Source of the DNA: Pseudomonas orientalis
Lineage (GTDB): Bacteria; Pseudomonadota; Gammaproteobacteria; Pseudomonadales; Pseudomonadaceae
DNA: 64,000 bases
Assembly: GCF_022807995.1 (NCBI RefSeq)
Contig: NZ_CP094351.1
Span: forward strand, 2,511,001 to 2,575,000
Direction: 5' to 3'
This document shows positions 49,341-58,268 of this stretch, piece by piece. The notes below the pieces were generated by a model, which ran no database searches, had not been told where the DNA came from, and saw only the letters and a list, made by a program, of their open reading frames with translations. The translations under genes and the position numbers were made by a program. How positions within the stretch are numbered: position 1 is the first letter of the stretch; each line of letters opens with the position of its first letter.

Positions 49341-50369
49341 ATGCGAATCGGACTAGTCGGCTACGGCCACGGAGGGCGCTTCTTTCATGCGCCGCTGATT
49401 GCGACGTTGCCAGGCGCGATCTTTGTCGGCGTCGTCACACGATCCCCCGAGCGCCGCCAGCAACTGGCAAGCGACCATCCCGGCGTCCAGGCCTTCGACA
49501 CCATCGGCCAGATCGTCGAAGCCGGCGTCGACGCCCTCGTCATCTCCACCACCCTCAAAGGCCGTCCGGCCCTGGTGCTTGAAGCCATCGAACACGGCGT
49601 GGCGGTGGTCAGCGACAAGCCTTTTGCGGCCAACGCCGAGCAGGCCCAGGCCTTGATCACCGCCGCTGAACGCCAGGGCACATTGCTCAGTGTCTACCAG
49701 AACCGCCGCTGGGATTCGGATTACCTGACCCTGCGCAAACTCATCGAGGCCGGTGCGTTGGGTTCCGTTACCCGTTTTGAATCCCGCGTCGAACGCTACA
49801 GCCCCCAGGCGGTGGGCAATGCCAGCGGCGGCGGGTGGCTGCGTGATCTGGGCAGTCACTTGGTCGATCAGGCGTTGCAACTGTTCGGCCCGGTGGATCG
49901 GGTGTTCGCCCAATTGCAGTACACACCGGAATTTCCCACGGTAGACCATGGGTTCTTTGTCTCCCTGACTCATGCCAGCGGAGTGGTTTCACATCTGTGG
50001 GGCAGTGCTTTGCAAAACAGCCAGGCCCCGCGTTTTCGCGTGAGTGGCACGCTGGGCTGCTACACCGTTGAAGGGCTGGATGGCCAGGAAGACGCGCTGA
50101 AGGCCGGCAAGTCACCGAAAACCGAAGGCGAGCACTGGGGCGCGGAAGAACACCGACGCTGGGGCTGGTTTGAACAGGGGCCGGAGCGGGAACGGGTGCC
50201 GTCGGAAAAGGGCTGCTGGCCGCAATTCTATCGGCAGTTGCAATGTGCCGTGCAAGGCCAGGGGCCGCTGCCGGTTGACGCCTGGGACGCGCTGGAAACC
50301 ACCCGTATATTGGACGCCGCACGCCTGAGCGCCGAGCGCCAGCAAGTGGTTTCGACAAAAATAGAATAA
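49341..50369 (+). CDS. Gfo/Idh/MocA-family oxidoreductase
   Basis: A 342-residue NAD(P)-dependent dehydrogenase of the Gfo/Idh/MocA family. The N-terminal Rossmann fold begins MRIGLVGYGHGGRFFHAPLI and the active-site lysine is in VVSDKPFAANAEQAQ. The C-terminal part has NRRWDSDYLTLRKLIEAG and SGGGWLRDLGSHLVDQALQLFG, the YvaA/scyllo-inositol-dehydrogenase-like pattern. Its position between iolG and the importer suggests that it oxidises another inositol isomer or related polyol, but the substrate is inferred only. GAAGGA precedes the ATG. Confidence 0.88.
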   Translation: MRIGLVGYGHGGRFFHAPLIATLPGAIFVGVVTRSPERRQQLASDHPGVQAFDTIGQIVEAGVDALVISTTLKGRPALVLEAIEHGVAVVSDKPFAANAEQAQALITAAERQGTLLSVYQNRRWDSDYLTLRKLIEAGALGSVTRFESRVERYSPQAVGNASGGGWLRDLGSHLVDQALQLFGPVDRVFAQLQYTPEFPTVDHGFFVSLTHASGVVSHLWGSALQNSQAPRFRVSGTLGCYTVEGLDGQEDALKAGKSPKTEGEHWGAEEHRRWGWFEQGPERERVPSEKGCWPQFYRQLQCAVQGQGPLPVDAWDALETTRILDAARLSAERQQVVSTKIE

Positions 50370-50389
50370 AATTCTAAAACAGGTTGATA

Positions 50390-50405
50390 TGGAAATTATT
50401 TTCCA
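50390..50405. promoter_or_regulatory. Candidate RpiR-type operator before the importer genes
   Basis: TGGAAATTATTTTCCA has the same perfect TGGAA-N6-TTCCA arms as the site before iolC (41457), in a similarly AT-rich stretch. It lies downstream of the oxidoreductase and upstream of the small ORF and binding-protein gene. Confidence 0.6.
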
Positions 50406-50497
50406 ATAAAGTCGTTTCCAGGTTGCATAAAGTACGTCTTGGGCTCGACCCCGGCGACTCAACAAAAACAAGATCAAAAACAACCAGGTACCGTCAG

Positions 50498-50674
50498 ATG
50501 AAAATCTTCAACGCTGTACTGCGAGTTTTACGCCCTGCCCACACGCCACGCGCACTGCCTCGCGCCCGGCCGTTCTACTTCTCCTTCCTCAATGTGCTGT
50601 GCGTCGAAAACCAGGGCGCACTGGTCTGCTGCATTCCCGGCGCTCCGGTGGTGCGCGTGCCTGCCGAACGCTGA
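50498..50674 (+). CDS. Small ORF, 58 aa, possible leader peptide
   Basis: A 58-residue reading frame beginning MKIFNAVLRVLRPAHTPRAL, arginine-rich then cysteine-containing (NVLCVENQGALVCCIPGAPV). It lies between the candidate operator and the periplasmic binding-protein gene, in the same orientation, with only a weak AGGTA upstream. I do not recognise it. It could be a translated leader or a chance frame; confidence is limited. Confidence 0.4.
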   Translation: MKIFNAVLRVLRPAHTPRALPRARPFYFSFLNVLCVENQGALVCCIPGAPVVRVPAER

Positions 50675-50722
50675 TAAACGCAACGTCCATAAAACCAACA
50701 AGAAAGTGGAGACAGACCGTTC

Positions 50723-51652
50723 ATGAAGACCCCGATCCGTTTTACCGCGCTGGCCCTGTCGATGCTGCTCGCCAGTGGCGTTGCCGCAGCCGCTGACATC
50801 AAGGTGGGGGTGAGCATGTCCGCCTTCGATGACACCTTCCTGACCTACCTGCGCGAAGACATGGACAAGCAGGCCAAGTCCTATCCCAAGGGCGACGGCG
50901 TGCAACTGCAGTTCGAAGACGCCCGTGCCGACGTGGTCAAGCAACTGAGCCAGGTCGAGAATTTCATCAGCCAGAAAGTCGACGCCATCATCGTCAACCC
51001 GGTGGACACCGCCTCGACCAAGAACATTATCAGTGCCGCTACCAAGGCCGGCATCCCGTTGGTGTTCGTCAATCGCCGCCCGGACCAGAAAGACCTGCCC
51101 AAGGACGTGGTGGCGGTGGTCTCCGATGACGTCGAAGCCGGCAAGTTGCAAATGCAATACATCGCCGAAAAGCTCGGCGGCAAGGGCAAGATCGTGATCC
51201 TGCTGGGTGACCTGGCGAACAACTCCACCACCAACCGCACCAAGGGCGTGAAGGAAGTGCTGGCCAAGTACCCGGACATCAAGATCGAGCAGGAGCAAAC
51301 CGGCATCTGGCTGCGGGACAGGGGCATGACCCTGGTCAATGACTGGCTGACCCAGGGTCGCGATTTCAATGCGGTGCTGGCTAACAATGATGAAATGGCC
51401 ATCGGTGCGGCCATGGCCCTGAAATCGGCAGGCAAGAAAGACGTATTGATCGCCGGTGTCGACGGCACGCCGGACGGCCTCAACGCAATCACCAAGGGTG
51501 AAATGGCGGCCTCGGCGTTCCAGGACGCCAAGGGCCAGGCCGTCGGCTCGGTAGAGGCGGCGCGCAAGATGGCCAGGCACGAGCCGGTGGAGCAGGACGT
51601 GGTGATCCCGTTCAAGCTCATCACCCCGGACAACGTCAAAGACTTCAAGTAG
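50723..51652 (+). CDS. Inositol/sugar ABC transporter, periplasmic binding protein
   Basis: A 309-residue type I periplasmic binding protein of the ribose/inositol class. The signal peptide MKTPIRFTALALSMLLASGVAAAADIK is followed by the typical IKVGVSMSAFDDTFLTYLRE, DAIIVNPVDTASTK, GIPLVFVNRRP and LIAGVDGTPDGLNAI. It matches inositol-binding proteins (IbpA-like) in length and motifs. First of three importer genes; GGAG is about 13 bases before the ATG. A GC-rich stem-loop separates it from the ATPase gene, which usually keeps binding-protein mRNA more abundant. Confidence 0.9.
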   Translation: MKTPIRFTALALSMLLASGVAAAADIKVGVSMSAFDDTFLTYLREDMDKQAKSYPKGDGVQLQFEDARADVVKQLSQVENFISQKVDAIIVNPVDTASTKNIISAATKAGIPLVFVNRRPDQKDLPKDVVAVVSDDVEAGKLQMQYIAEKLGGKGKIVILLGDLANNSTTNRTKGVKEVLAKYPDIKIEQEQTGIWLRDRGMTLVNDWLTQGRDFNAVLANNDEMAIGAAMALKSAGKKDVLIAGVDGTPDGLNAITKGEMAASAFQDAKGQAVGSVEAARKMARHEPVEQDVVIPFKLITPDNVKDFK

Positions 51653-51676
51653 CCCTGAACTCACAACCCTAAGCTG

Positions 51677-51700
51677 GCAGGGCGGTCACGGCCGCCCTGC
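51677..51700 (+). terminator. Stem-loop between binding-protein and ATPase genes
   Basis: GCAGGGCGG and CCGCCCTGC form a perfect nine-base stem with a six-base loop, without a T-tract. It is more likely a processing or partial-attenuation element than a full terminator. Confidence 0.6.
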
Positions 51701-51715
51701 AGATGGAGTACTCCT

Positions 51716-53269
51716 ATGCTCGCTCACGCCACCGTCTCGCCGCCGCCGGGTATCCAGCCGCTGGCGCAGGACGAACCCTACCTGCTGGAAATCGTCAACA
51801 TCAGCAAAGGCTTTCCCGGCGTCGTGGCCCTGGCCGACGTGCAACTGCGCGTGCGCCCCGGCACGGTGCTGGCACTGATGGGCGAAAACGGGGCGGGCAA
51901 GTCGACGCTGATGAAGATCATCGCCGGCATCTACCAGCCCGACGCCGGTGAAATTCGCCTGCGTGGCAAACCGGTCGTATTCGAAACACCGCTGGCGGCG
52001 CAGAAGGCAGGGATTGCGATGATCCACCAGGAACTCAACCTGATGCCGCACATGAGCATCGCCGAAAATATCTGGATCGGCCGCGAGCAGCTCAACAGCC
52101 TGCACATGGTCAACCACCGCGAAATGCACCGCTGCACCGCCGACCTGCTGGCGCGCCTGCGCATCAACCTCGACCCGGAAGAACAGGTGGGCAACCTGAG
52201 CATCGCCGAACGGCAGATGGTCGAGATCGCCAAGGCCGTGTCCTATGACTCCGATATCCTGATCATGGATGAACCGACGTCGGCGATTACCGAAAAGGAA
52301 GTTGCCCACCTGTTTTCGATCATTGCCGACCTCAAGTCCCAGGGCAAAGGCATCGTCTACATCACGCATAAAATGAACGAAGTGTTCGCCATCGCCGATG
52401 AAGTGGCGGTGTTTCGCGATGGCCAGTACATCGGCCTGCAACGCGCCGACAGCATGAACAGCGACAGCCTGATCTCGATGATGGTCGGTCGTGAGCTGAG
52501 CCAGTTGTTCCCGGTGCGCGAGACGCCGATTGGCGACTTGTTGCTGTCGGTGCGCAACCTGAGCCTGGACGGCGTGTTCAAGGACGTTTCGTTTGACCTG
52601 CACGCCGGTGAAATCCTCGGCATCGCAGGATTGATGGGCTCGGGCCGCACCAACGTGGCGGAAACCATCTTCGGCATCACCCCCAGCAGCAGCGGGCAGA
52701 TCACCCTTGACGGCAAGCCGGTGCGCATCAGCGACCCGCACATGGCCATCGAGAAGGGCTTTGCGCTGTTGACCGAAGACCGCAAGCTCAGTGGCCTGTT
52801 CCCGTGCCTGTCGGTGCTGGAAAACATGGAAATGGCGGTGCTGCCGCACTATTCGGGCAACGGTTTCATTCAGCAGAAAGCCCTGCGTGCCTTGTGCGAG
52901 GACATGTGCAAGAAGCTGCGGGTGAAAACCCCATCGCTGGAACAGTGCATCGATACGCTGTCCGGTGGTAATCAGCAGAAGGCGCTGTTGGCGCGCTGGC
53001 TGATGACCAACCCGCGCCTGTTGATCCTCGATGAGCCGACCCGTGGCATCGACGTAGGTGCCAAGGCCGAGATCTATCGCCTGATCGCCTTCCTCGCCAG
53101 CGAAGGCATGGCGGTGATCATGATTTCCTCTGAACTGCCCGAAGTGCTCGGCATGAGCGACCGGGTGATGGTGATGCACGAAGGCGAACTGATGGGCACC
53201 CTGGATCGTGCGGATGCCACTCAGGAAAAAGTCATGCAATTGGCCTCCGGTATGACCGCAGTCCACTGA
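51716..53269 (+). CDS. Sugar ABC transporter ATP-binding protein (double ABC)
   Basis: A 517-residue protein with two fused ABC domains, as in RbsA/MglA/inositol importers. Domain 1 carries Walker [10 protein letters not shown] (near 60), signature [14 protein letters not shown] and Walker [10 protein letters not shown]. Domain 2 has the degenerate GLMGSGRTN in place of Walker A, then [15 protein letters not shown] and [16 protein letters not shown]. It energises import of the ligand bound by the upstream protein. GGAG is seven bases before the ATG. Confidence 0.94.
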   Translation: MLAHATVSPPPGIQPLAQDEPYLLEIVNISKGFPGVVALADVQLRVRPGTVLALMGENGAGKSTLMKIIAGIYQPDAGEIRLRGKPVVFETPLAAQKAGIAMIHQELNLMPHMSIAENIWIGREQLNSLHMVNHREMHRCTADLLARLRINLDPEEQVGNLSIAERQMVEIAKAVSYDSDILIMDEPTSAITEKEVAHLFSIIADLKSQGKGIVYITHKMNEVFAIADEVAVFRDGQYIGLQRADSMNSDSLISMMVGRELSQLFPVRETPIGDLLLSVRNLSLDGVFKDVSFDLHAGEILGIAGLMGSGRTNVAETIFGITPSSSGQITLDGKPVRISDPHMAIEKGFALLTEDRKLSGLFPCLSVLENMEMAVLPHYSGNGFIQQKALRALCEDMCKKLRVKTPSLEQCIDTLSGGNQQKALLARWLMTNPRLLILDEPTRGIDVGAKAEIYRLIAFLASEGMAVIMISSELPEVLGMSDRVMVMHEGELMGTLDRADATQEKVMQLASGMTAVH

Positions 53270-53294
53270 TTCCAGAATAAGAAGGTGATGGGTT

Positions 53295-54317
53295 ATGAAC
53301 GCAATAACAGACAACAAGCCGGCTACGGCACCGGTCAAGAACCGTCGACGCTTGCCCACCGAGCTGAGCATCTTCCTGGTGCTGATCGGCATCGGCCTGG
53401 TGTTTGAATTGTTCGGCTGGATCGTGCGCGACCAGAGTTTTTTGATGAACTCCCAGCGCCTGGTGCTGATGATCCTGCAGGTGTCGATCATCGGCCTGCT
53501 GGCTATCGGTGTGACTCAGGTGATCATCACGACCGGGATCGACCTGTCGTCCGGCTCGGTGCTGGCCTTGTCCGCAATGATCGCGGCGAGTCTGGCGCAG
53601 ACTTCCGATTTTTCCCGGGCGGTGTTCCCGTCCCTGACCGACTTGCCGGTATGGATCCCGGTGGCGATGGGCCTGGGTGTGGGGCTGCTGGCGGGTGCGA
53701 TCAACGGCAGTATCATTGCGGTCACCGGTATTCCGCCCTTTATTGCGACCCTGGGCATGATGGTCTCGGCCCGTGGCCTGGCGCGTTACTACACCGAAGG
53801 CCAGCCGGTGAGCATGCTGTCGGACTCGTACACGGCCATCGGCCACGGCGCGATGCCGGTGATCATCTTCCTGGTGGTGGCGGTGATTTTCCATATCGCC
53901 CTGCGTTACACCAAGTACGGTAAGTACACCTACGCCATCGGCGGCAACATGCAGGCGGCGCGCACCTCGGGGATCAACGTCAAGCGTCACCTGATCATCG
54001 TCTACAGCATCGCCGGTCTGCTCGCAGGCCTGGCCGGCGTGGTGGCTTCGGCCCGCGCGGCGACCGGCCAGGCGGGCATGGGCATGTCCTACGAGCTGGA
54101 CGCCATCGCGGCTGCGGTGATCGGCGGCACCAGCCTGGCGGGCGGGGTAGGGCGCATCACCGGCACCGTGATCGGCGCACTGATCCTCGGCGTCATGGCC
54201 AGCGGCTTTACCTTCGTCGGGGTGGATGCGTATATCCAGGACATCATCAAGGGGCTGATCATCGTGGTGGCGGTGGTGATCGACCAGTATCGCAACAAGC
54301 GCAAGCTCAAGCGCTGA
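53295..54317 (+). CDS. Sugar ABC transporter permease
   Basis: A 340-residue inner-membrane permease of the ribose/inositol type with about eight to ten helices. Conserved sequence includes LLAIGVTQVIITTGIDLSSGSVLALSAM, INGSIIAVTGIPPFIATLGMMVSARG, the cytoplasmic coupling region YAIGGNMQAARTSGINVK and the C-terminal GGTSLAGGVGRITGTVIGALILGVM. It starts 25 bases after the ATPase gene, with AAGGTG upstream, completing a three-gene importer. A REPIN follows. Confidence 0.94.
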   Translation: MNAITDNKPATAPVKNRRRLPTELSIFLVLIGIGLVFELFGWIVRDQSFLMNSQRLVLMILQVSIIGLLAIGVTQVIITTGIDLSSGSVLALSAMIAASLAQTSDFSRAVFPSLTDLPVWIPVAMGLGVGLLAGAINGSIIAVTGIPPFIATLGMMVSARGLARYYTEGQPVSMLSDSYTAIGHGAMPVIIFLVVAVIFHIALRYTKYGKYTYAIGGNMQAARTSGINVKRHLIIVYSIAGLLAGLAGVVASARAATGQAGMGMSYELDAIAAAVIGGTSLAGGVGRITGTVIGALILGVMASGFTFVGVDAYIQDIIKGLIIVVAVVIDQYRNKRKLKR

Positions 54318-54342
54318 GGCTATCTCAAGGGCAACATCCATC

Positions 54343-54438
54343 AAAATGTGGGAGGGGGCTTGCCCCCGATAGCGGTGGATCAGTGACAAAATTGTTGACT
54401 GACACACTGCAATCGGGGGCAAGCCTCCTCCCACATTT
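54343..54438. repeat. REPIN
   Basis: Inverted REP pair of the GTGGGAGGGGGCTTGC type after the permease gene; the right arm reads GCAAGCCTCCTCCCAC with one substitution. Confidence 0.9.
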
Positions 54439-54742
54439 ATTAATTCTGTGCGATCCGTATCAACCGTTTGTCTTCTATATAGCTCCATAAACTTGAATTT
54501 CTTGCTATAAACGCACTCCGATAACCGTTCGCCAAGCCCGTCCTGGTGCTTTTGGGGGTTGATCGGGAAAAAATGCCTGTCATTTCAGTTGCTGCGCCTT
54601 CAAGTCGGCCTTAGACTGCCGCCCCTCGTAAATTGAGTGCCGGGTGGCGCTTGGAATCGATGGCGCCTTTCCGAGACCTGCAGAGGTCGGCCGGAACGCT
54701 CCCTTATTCGCCTTAATGCACGTATTTTTTATAGAGAAATCA
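54439..54742 (+). promoter_or_regulatory. Upstream region of the DksA-like gene
   Basis: About 300 bases without a gene. Bases 54440-54530 are AT-rich and likely hold the promoter. An imperfect inverted repeat CCGAGACCT/AGAGGTCGG occurs at about 54674-54694. No convincing Zur box was found, although some DksA paralogues are zinc-regulated. No Shine-Dalgarno stronger than AGAGAA precedes the ATG. Confidence 0.4.
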
Positions 54743-55147
54743 ATGACAAAGGAAAAGTTGCTGGCCATGCCGGCGGATGACTACATGAATGCCGAACAGC
54801 ACGCTTTTTTCGAGAAGTTGCTGCAAGACATGAAAGTGGAACACCACGAGCGCATTGAACAGAACCGTATCGCCATTGAAAGCCTGGACACCCCGGCCGA
54901 TCCGGCCGACGCCGCTTCCGTGGAAGAAGAGCGCACCTGGCTGGTCAATGCCATCGACCGCGACCAGCGCATGTTGCCGCAACTGGAACGTGCCCTGGAA
55001 CGCATCAAGGAAGATTCCTTTGGCTGGTGTGATGACAGCGGCGAGCCTATCGGCCTCAAGCGCCTGCTGATCAGTCCGACCACCAAATACTGCATCGAAG
55101 CGCAAGAGCGCCACGAGCAGATCGACAAGCACCAGCGTCAAGCCTGA
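54743..55147 (+). CDS. DksA/TraR-family protein with incomplete zinc finger
   Basis: A 134-residue DksA-family protein; members bind the RNA polymerase secondary channel and modulate rRNA and stress promoters, often with ppGpp. It has a long coiled-coil region (about 15-90, HAFFEKLLQDMKVEHHERIEQNR, RTWLVNAIDRDQRMLPQLERALERI). The usual four-cysteine zinc finger is reduced to two cysteines: FGWCDDSGEPIGLKRL then TTKYCIEAQERHE. It therefore probably folds without zinc, like DksA2-type paralogues. ATG 54743 gives MTKEKLLAMP; an in-frame ATG at 54644 is upstream. A GC-rich hairpin follows the gene. Confidence 0.85.
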   Translation: MTKEKLLAMPADDYMNAEQHAFFEKLLQDMKVEHHERIEQNRIAIESLDTPADPADAASVEEERTWLVNAIDRDQRMLPQLERALERIKEDSFGWCDDSGEPIGLKRLLISPTTKYCIEAQERHEQIDKHQRQA

Positions 55148-55155
55148 TGCGTGTA

Positions 55156-55190
55156 CGGGGGGCCGCATGATCGGCTCCCCGCAGAGTTTT
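55156..55190 (+). terminator. Terminator-like hairpin after the DksA-like gene
   Basis: CGGGGGGCCG pairs with CGGCTCCCCG over ten positions (one G-T) around a six-base loop, followed by CAGAGTTTT, a weak T-run. Confidence 0.6.
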
Positions 55191-55240
55191 CCGTTACACC
55201 CCCGTTATTGATCTACTGCAAGCACCTGTACTAAAGGCCC

Positions 55241-56905
55241 ATGGATAATGGCCTGATAGTGGCGTTTAATGCAGACACAATAACGACAAGCAGCGGGGTA
55301 ACGACAATGGCTGGAGACGGATCTCTGATGGGCGCAGCAGTACCACCGCAAACGGTGGCGCGGGTGCTGCCCGGCTGGCTGATACCGCTTGCGCAGAGCA
55401 CCGCCCTGGTGCTGATACTGCTGGGTCTGGCGTTTGCCCGCTTGCCGCTCTACCTGTGCCTGCCGCTGGCCTTGCTGGTGATCTGGCTACCCCGCCTGAA
55501 AAGCCCCAAGCCTTCTGTGGCCCACGCGACGGCCAGCGATGCGATTGGCGCGCTGACGCGCGACTTGTCCCATACCACCAGCCATAATGCACTCTCCGCT
55601 GCGGGCGTGGCCTATTCGGTCAGGCAGCTGGCGGCGCGCCTGCAATCGCAATTGAGCGCCTCCCAGCAAATCGTCAGCAGCGCGCAGGTGATGATCGGCA
55701 CCGAGCAGGTCACGTCCCAGCTCAGCCGCCAGGCCCTGGGCGCGGCCAGCCAGGCCCATCAGCGCAGCAGCGAGGGCCGTGAAGTGTTGGTGCAGTCGAT
55801 CTCCCGCATGCATCAACTCAGCCAGCGTGCCGATGCCAGCCGCACGCTGATCGAAGCCTTGAGCCAGCGCAGCGAAGACATCCAGCGCGTGACGCTGGTG
55901 ATTCAGTCCATCGCCAGCCAGACCAACCTGCTGGCGCTGAATGCGGCGATTGAAGCGGCGCGGGCCGGTGAGCATGGCCGCGGGTTTGCCGTGGTTGCCG
56001 ATGAAGTGCGTGGCCTTGCCGGACGCACGGCCACGGCCACGGATGAAGTTGGGGTGATGATCGCCGACATCCAGCAGCGTACGGCCCAGGTGGTGGAGCA
56101 GATTCGCCAGCTGTCGGCGGACCTGCACACCGGTGTGGAGCAAGTGGAAAATGCCGGCGAACACCTGGCAAGCATCGCTGGCCTGGCAGCGGATGTGGAA
56201 CAGCAGGTCAGTGAAATCGCCCAGGGCACCGACACCAACCGCAGCCAACTCGACAGCCTGTTCCACGCCGTGGAGCAGATGCGCAGCGACCTTGCGGTCA
56301 GCGATGAGCAAACCCGCCGGCTCGCCGACGCCGCCGTGCAGATGGAAGGGCAGGCAGAGACCATCAGCGAGCGCCTGGCGCAAGTCGGCCTGGATGACTA
56401 TCACCAGCGCATCTACGACCTGGCTCGCGAAGGCGCCCGACGGATTGGCGAACAGTTCGAGGCGGATGTGTTGCACAGCCGGATCAGCCTCGAGGATCTG
56501 TTTGATCGCAGCTACACGCTGATGCCCAATACCCAGCCGAGCAAATATAAAACGCGGTTTGACGCCTACACCGACCAGGTATTGCCGGCTATTCAGGAGG
56601 CGCTGTTACCGCGTCATGAAGGCTTGGTATTTGCCATCGCTTGTACGCCGCAGGGCTACGTGCCGACGCATAACAAAGCGTTTTCCCACCCATTGACCGG
56701 TGATGCCCAAGTGGACGCTGTGCAGAACCGCACCAAGCGCAAATTCGACGACCGTACAGGCCTGCGGTGCGGCAGTCATCAACAACCCATGCTGCTGCAG
56801 ACTTACACACGCGATACCGGCGAGCTGATGCACGACCTGTCGGTGCCGATCACGGTCCAGGGTCGCCATTGGGGTGGCTTGCGCCTGGGCTACAAGCCGC
56901 AATAG
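55241..56905 (+). CDS. Methyl-accepting chemotaxis protein with C-terminal sensor
   Basis: A 554-residue chemoreceptor. Two closely spaced hydrophobic helices (about 45-82) give almost no periplasmic domain. The signalling hairpin centres on [35 protein letters not shown] (about 230-265). After the coiled coil a soluble C-terminal domain of about 150 residues follows ([76 protein letters not shown]), a cytoplasmic Cache/PAS-like sensor. The receptor thus probably senses an intracellular signal. Start 55241 has AAAGG close by; ATG 55307 is a good alternative that omits 22 residues. Confidence 0.9.
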   Translation: MDNGLIVAFNADTITTSSGVTTMAGDGSLMGAAVPPQTVARVLPGWLIPLAQSTALVLILLGLAFARLPLYLCLPLALLVIWLPRLKSPKPSVAHATASDAIGALTRDLSHTTSHNALSAAGVAYSVRQLAARLQSQLSASQQIVSSAQVMIGTEQVTSQLSRQALGAASQAHQRSSEGREVLVQSISRMHQLSQRADASRTLIEALSQRSEDIQRVTLVIQSIASQTNLLALNAAIEAARAGEHGRGFAVVADEVRGLAGRTATATDEVGVMIADIQQRTAQVVEQIRQLSADLHTGVEQVENAGEHLASIAGLAADVEQQVSEIAQGTDTNRSQLDSLFHAVEQMRSDLAVSDEQTRRLADAAVQMEGQAETISERLAQVGLDDYHQRIYDLAREGARRIGEQFEADVLHSRISLEDLFDRSYTLMPNTQPSKYKTRFDAYTDQVLPAIQEALLPRHEGLVFAIACTPQGYVPTHNKAFSHPLTGDAQVDAVQNRTKRKFDDRTGLRCGSHQQPMLLQTYTRDTGELMHDLSVPITVQGRHWGGLRLGYKPQ

Positions 56906-56906
56906 C

Positions 56907-56941
56907 AGCATGCCCGCTCCTGCGCAAGGAGCGGGCGTGCT
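56907..56941. terminator. Bidirectional hairpin between convergent genes
   Basis: AGCATGCCCGCTCCT pairs with AGGAGCGGGCGTGCT, a 15-base stem with one wobble, immediately after the chemoreceptor stop and before the convergent DUF2789-type gene. There is no long T-run on either side. Confidence 0.65.
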
Positions 56942-56956
56942 CTCAGTGCTGTTGAA

Positions 56957-57199
56957 TCAAGCGGCGGGAGACTCATGCAGCAGGGCGTTCAGGTCATCGA
57001 CCGCAGGTGCCCATTCGGCATCGACATGCAATTGTTCCCTGAGAAAACTCGCCTGTTGCTCAGTCCAGAATGGCGCGTCGATGAGTTTCACGTCATCCGG
57101 CAGACGGTGCTCAGCGGTGAAGCGTTCGATGGCTTCTTGAGTGGAATCCAGGCCTAACTGGTCGAAGAGGGTTTCAAGTGTCGGGGTGGTGGTGTCCAT
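56957..57199 (-). CDS. DUF2789 family protein
   Basis: An 80-residue protein, MDTTTPTLETLFDQLGLDST..., with LPDDVKLIDAPFWTEQQASFLREQLHVDAEWAPAVDDLNALLHE, the pattern of the DUF2789 family of small cytoplasmic proteins of unknown function. GGAG six bases upstream selects the ATG at 57199; two more in-frame ATGs (57202, 57211) lie upstream. It is convergent with the chemoreceptor gene, with a strong hairpin between them. Confidence 0.85.
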   Translation of the reverse strand: MDTTTPTLETLFDQLGLDSTQEAIERFTAEHRLPDDVKLIDAPFWTEQQASFLREQLHVDAEWAPAVDDLNALLHESPAA

Positions 57200-57270
57200 C
57201 ATATTCTCCATGCGAGCTGATCATCGGTATGCATGTGAGGGATATGGGACGCCAGAGTTCTATCCGATTG

Positions 57271-57501
57271 TCACGAAGTAAGCGCGCCGGAATCCACGGC
57301 GGCTTTGAGGGCCTTGGCGGCGTCTTTTGCCGCAATGGCGGCAGCGTCGACGGTTTTGAACCAGCGGTCTTTTTCGACCTGATGCGTTGTTACTGTGGTC
57401 AATGGCGGTTTGGCCCGCATGATGATGACTGCTTGAAACTCACCGTCCACTTCTCTGGCATCGCCATGGATGAAAAATTCGCCAATATCAAATTCCGTCA
57501 C
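57271..57501 (-). CDS. Hypothetical protein, 76 aa
   Basis: A small soluble protein beginning (GTG) MTEFDIGEFFIHGDAREVDG, with GEFQAVIIMRAKPPLTTVTTHQVEKDRWFKTVDAAAIAA and an alanine-rich helix at the end. AAGG six bases before GTG 57501 supports this start; the open frame extends much farther upstream but has no good start there. No family is recognised. The alternation EFQAVIIMRA...RWFKTVDAA suggests a small alpha-beta fold. Another small gene on the same strand lies 122 bp upstream. Confidence 0.65.
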   Translation of the reverse strand: MTEFDIGEFFIHGDAREVDGEFQAVIIMRAKPPLTTVTTHQVEKDRWFKTVDAAAIAAKDAAKALKAAVDSGALTS

Positions 57502-57623
57502 GTATAGCCTTCCCTTCGAGGTAACTGCACTGATGAAACCTGACCCGCAGGGGGCAAACTTCAATGGACGGGTCAGTATGGCAGTTGTTGAAGGGCCGCT
57601 GTGCAGTAAAGTGCGCAGTACAG

Positions 57624-57890
57624 TCAGCCAGCTGACGAAACGAGTGTGCCGTGCCGATTGGCTTCCAACGCCTTGGCCAGCGCACAGGCCTTGGTATGAT
57701 CGCTGCGAAAGCCTTTTATCCTGCCGCTGGCTACTTCCTGGATATGAAAAAAGTTCTTTCCAGCCGGCACGACTCGATAAAGCACCGAATTGGAGTACCC
57801 ATCGGGTGTAGGTAGGCAGTAGTATTGGCGTTCGTCTGGATAGGATGAACGCGTGTGGAAAGACGTAGTGTCGTGTTGGCGCCGTTGCAT
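57624..57890 (-). CDS. Hypothetical protein, 88 aa
   Basis: An 88-residue protein, MQRRQHDTTSFHTRSSYPDE..., with YYCLPTPDGYSNSVLYRVVPAGKNFFHIQEVASGRIKGFRSDHTKACALAKALEA. AGGAG six bases before ATG 57890 supports it. No signal peptide or membrane helix is present and no family is recognised. The aromatic-rich N-terminal half and the basic GRIKGFRSDH could form a small nucleic-acid- or protein-binding fold, but this is speculative. It may share a transcript with the 76-residue gene downstream. Confidence 0.65.
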   Translation of the reverse strand: MQRRQHDTTSFHTRSSYPDERQYYCLPTPDGYSNSVLYRVVPAGKNFFHIQEVASGRIKGFRSDHTKACALAKALEANRHGTLVSSAG

Positions 57891-58268
57891 GCTCAACTCC
57901 TGTCGATCGACCTTGTGGGTAAAGCCGCCACCTTTTCGGATGGTTTTGACGTGTGTTGTTGTTTTGATATTGTCGTCGGCAGCGCGTGCCTGGTTCCATG
58001 ACCGGGTCTTTTCTTTTGTGATGCGTGTCGGAAAACTGTGTTTTTAATTGGGTTATTCTCTGAAGTTGTTCGACTCGTATTCTCGGGTCCTTGAACCTGT
58101 GATTTGCTGTATTGCCGGATGACCTTGCACAAGGGCCACCGCGCCTTTGCGTACGGGCGTTATGGGTATCTTCAGTTTTTAACGAGTGTGTAATCGTGCC
58201 GTAATGGCCGTTTTTCTTGCGCTGCCCGCTCACGCGGTCGGTGCTTTTTTCGATGTGGGGGCGTTTCC
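57891..58268. other. Intergenic region with a terminator-like hairpin
   Basis: 378 bp between divergent small genes, AT-rich in parts. On the plus strand CCTGGT-TCCATG-ACCGGG (57989-58006) is followed by TCTTTTCTTTT, a plausible rho-independent terminator although no plus-strand gene precedes it. No other strong signal was found; the long minus-strand frame through it looks like chance. Confidence 0.45.

Noticed and set aside
54439..54742. Zur box before the DksA-like gene
   Set aside because: Only isolated half-like sequences (GATAAC, CTATAAAC) are present, with no proper palindrome.
57502..58233. Long minus-strand extension of the 76-residue gene (320 codons)
   Set aside because: It overlaps the 88-residue gene and lacks family-like sequence; only the 3' part has a Shine-Dalgarno and sensible composition.
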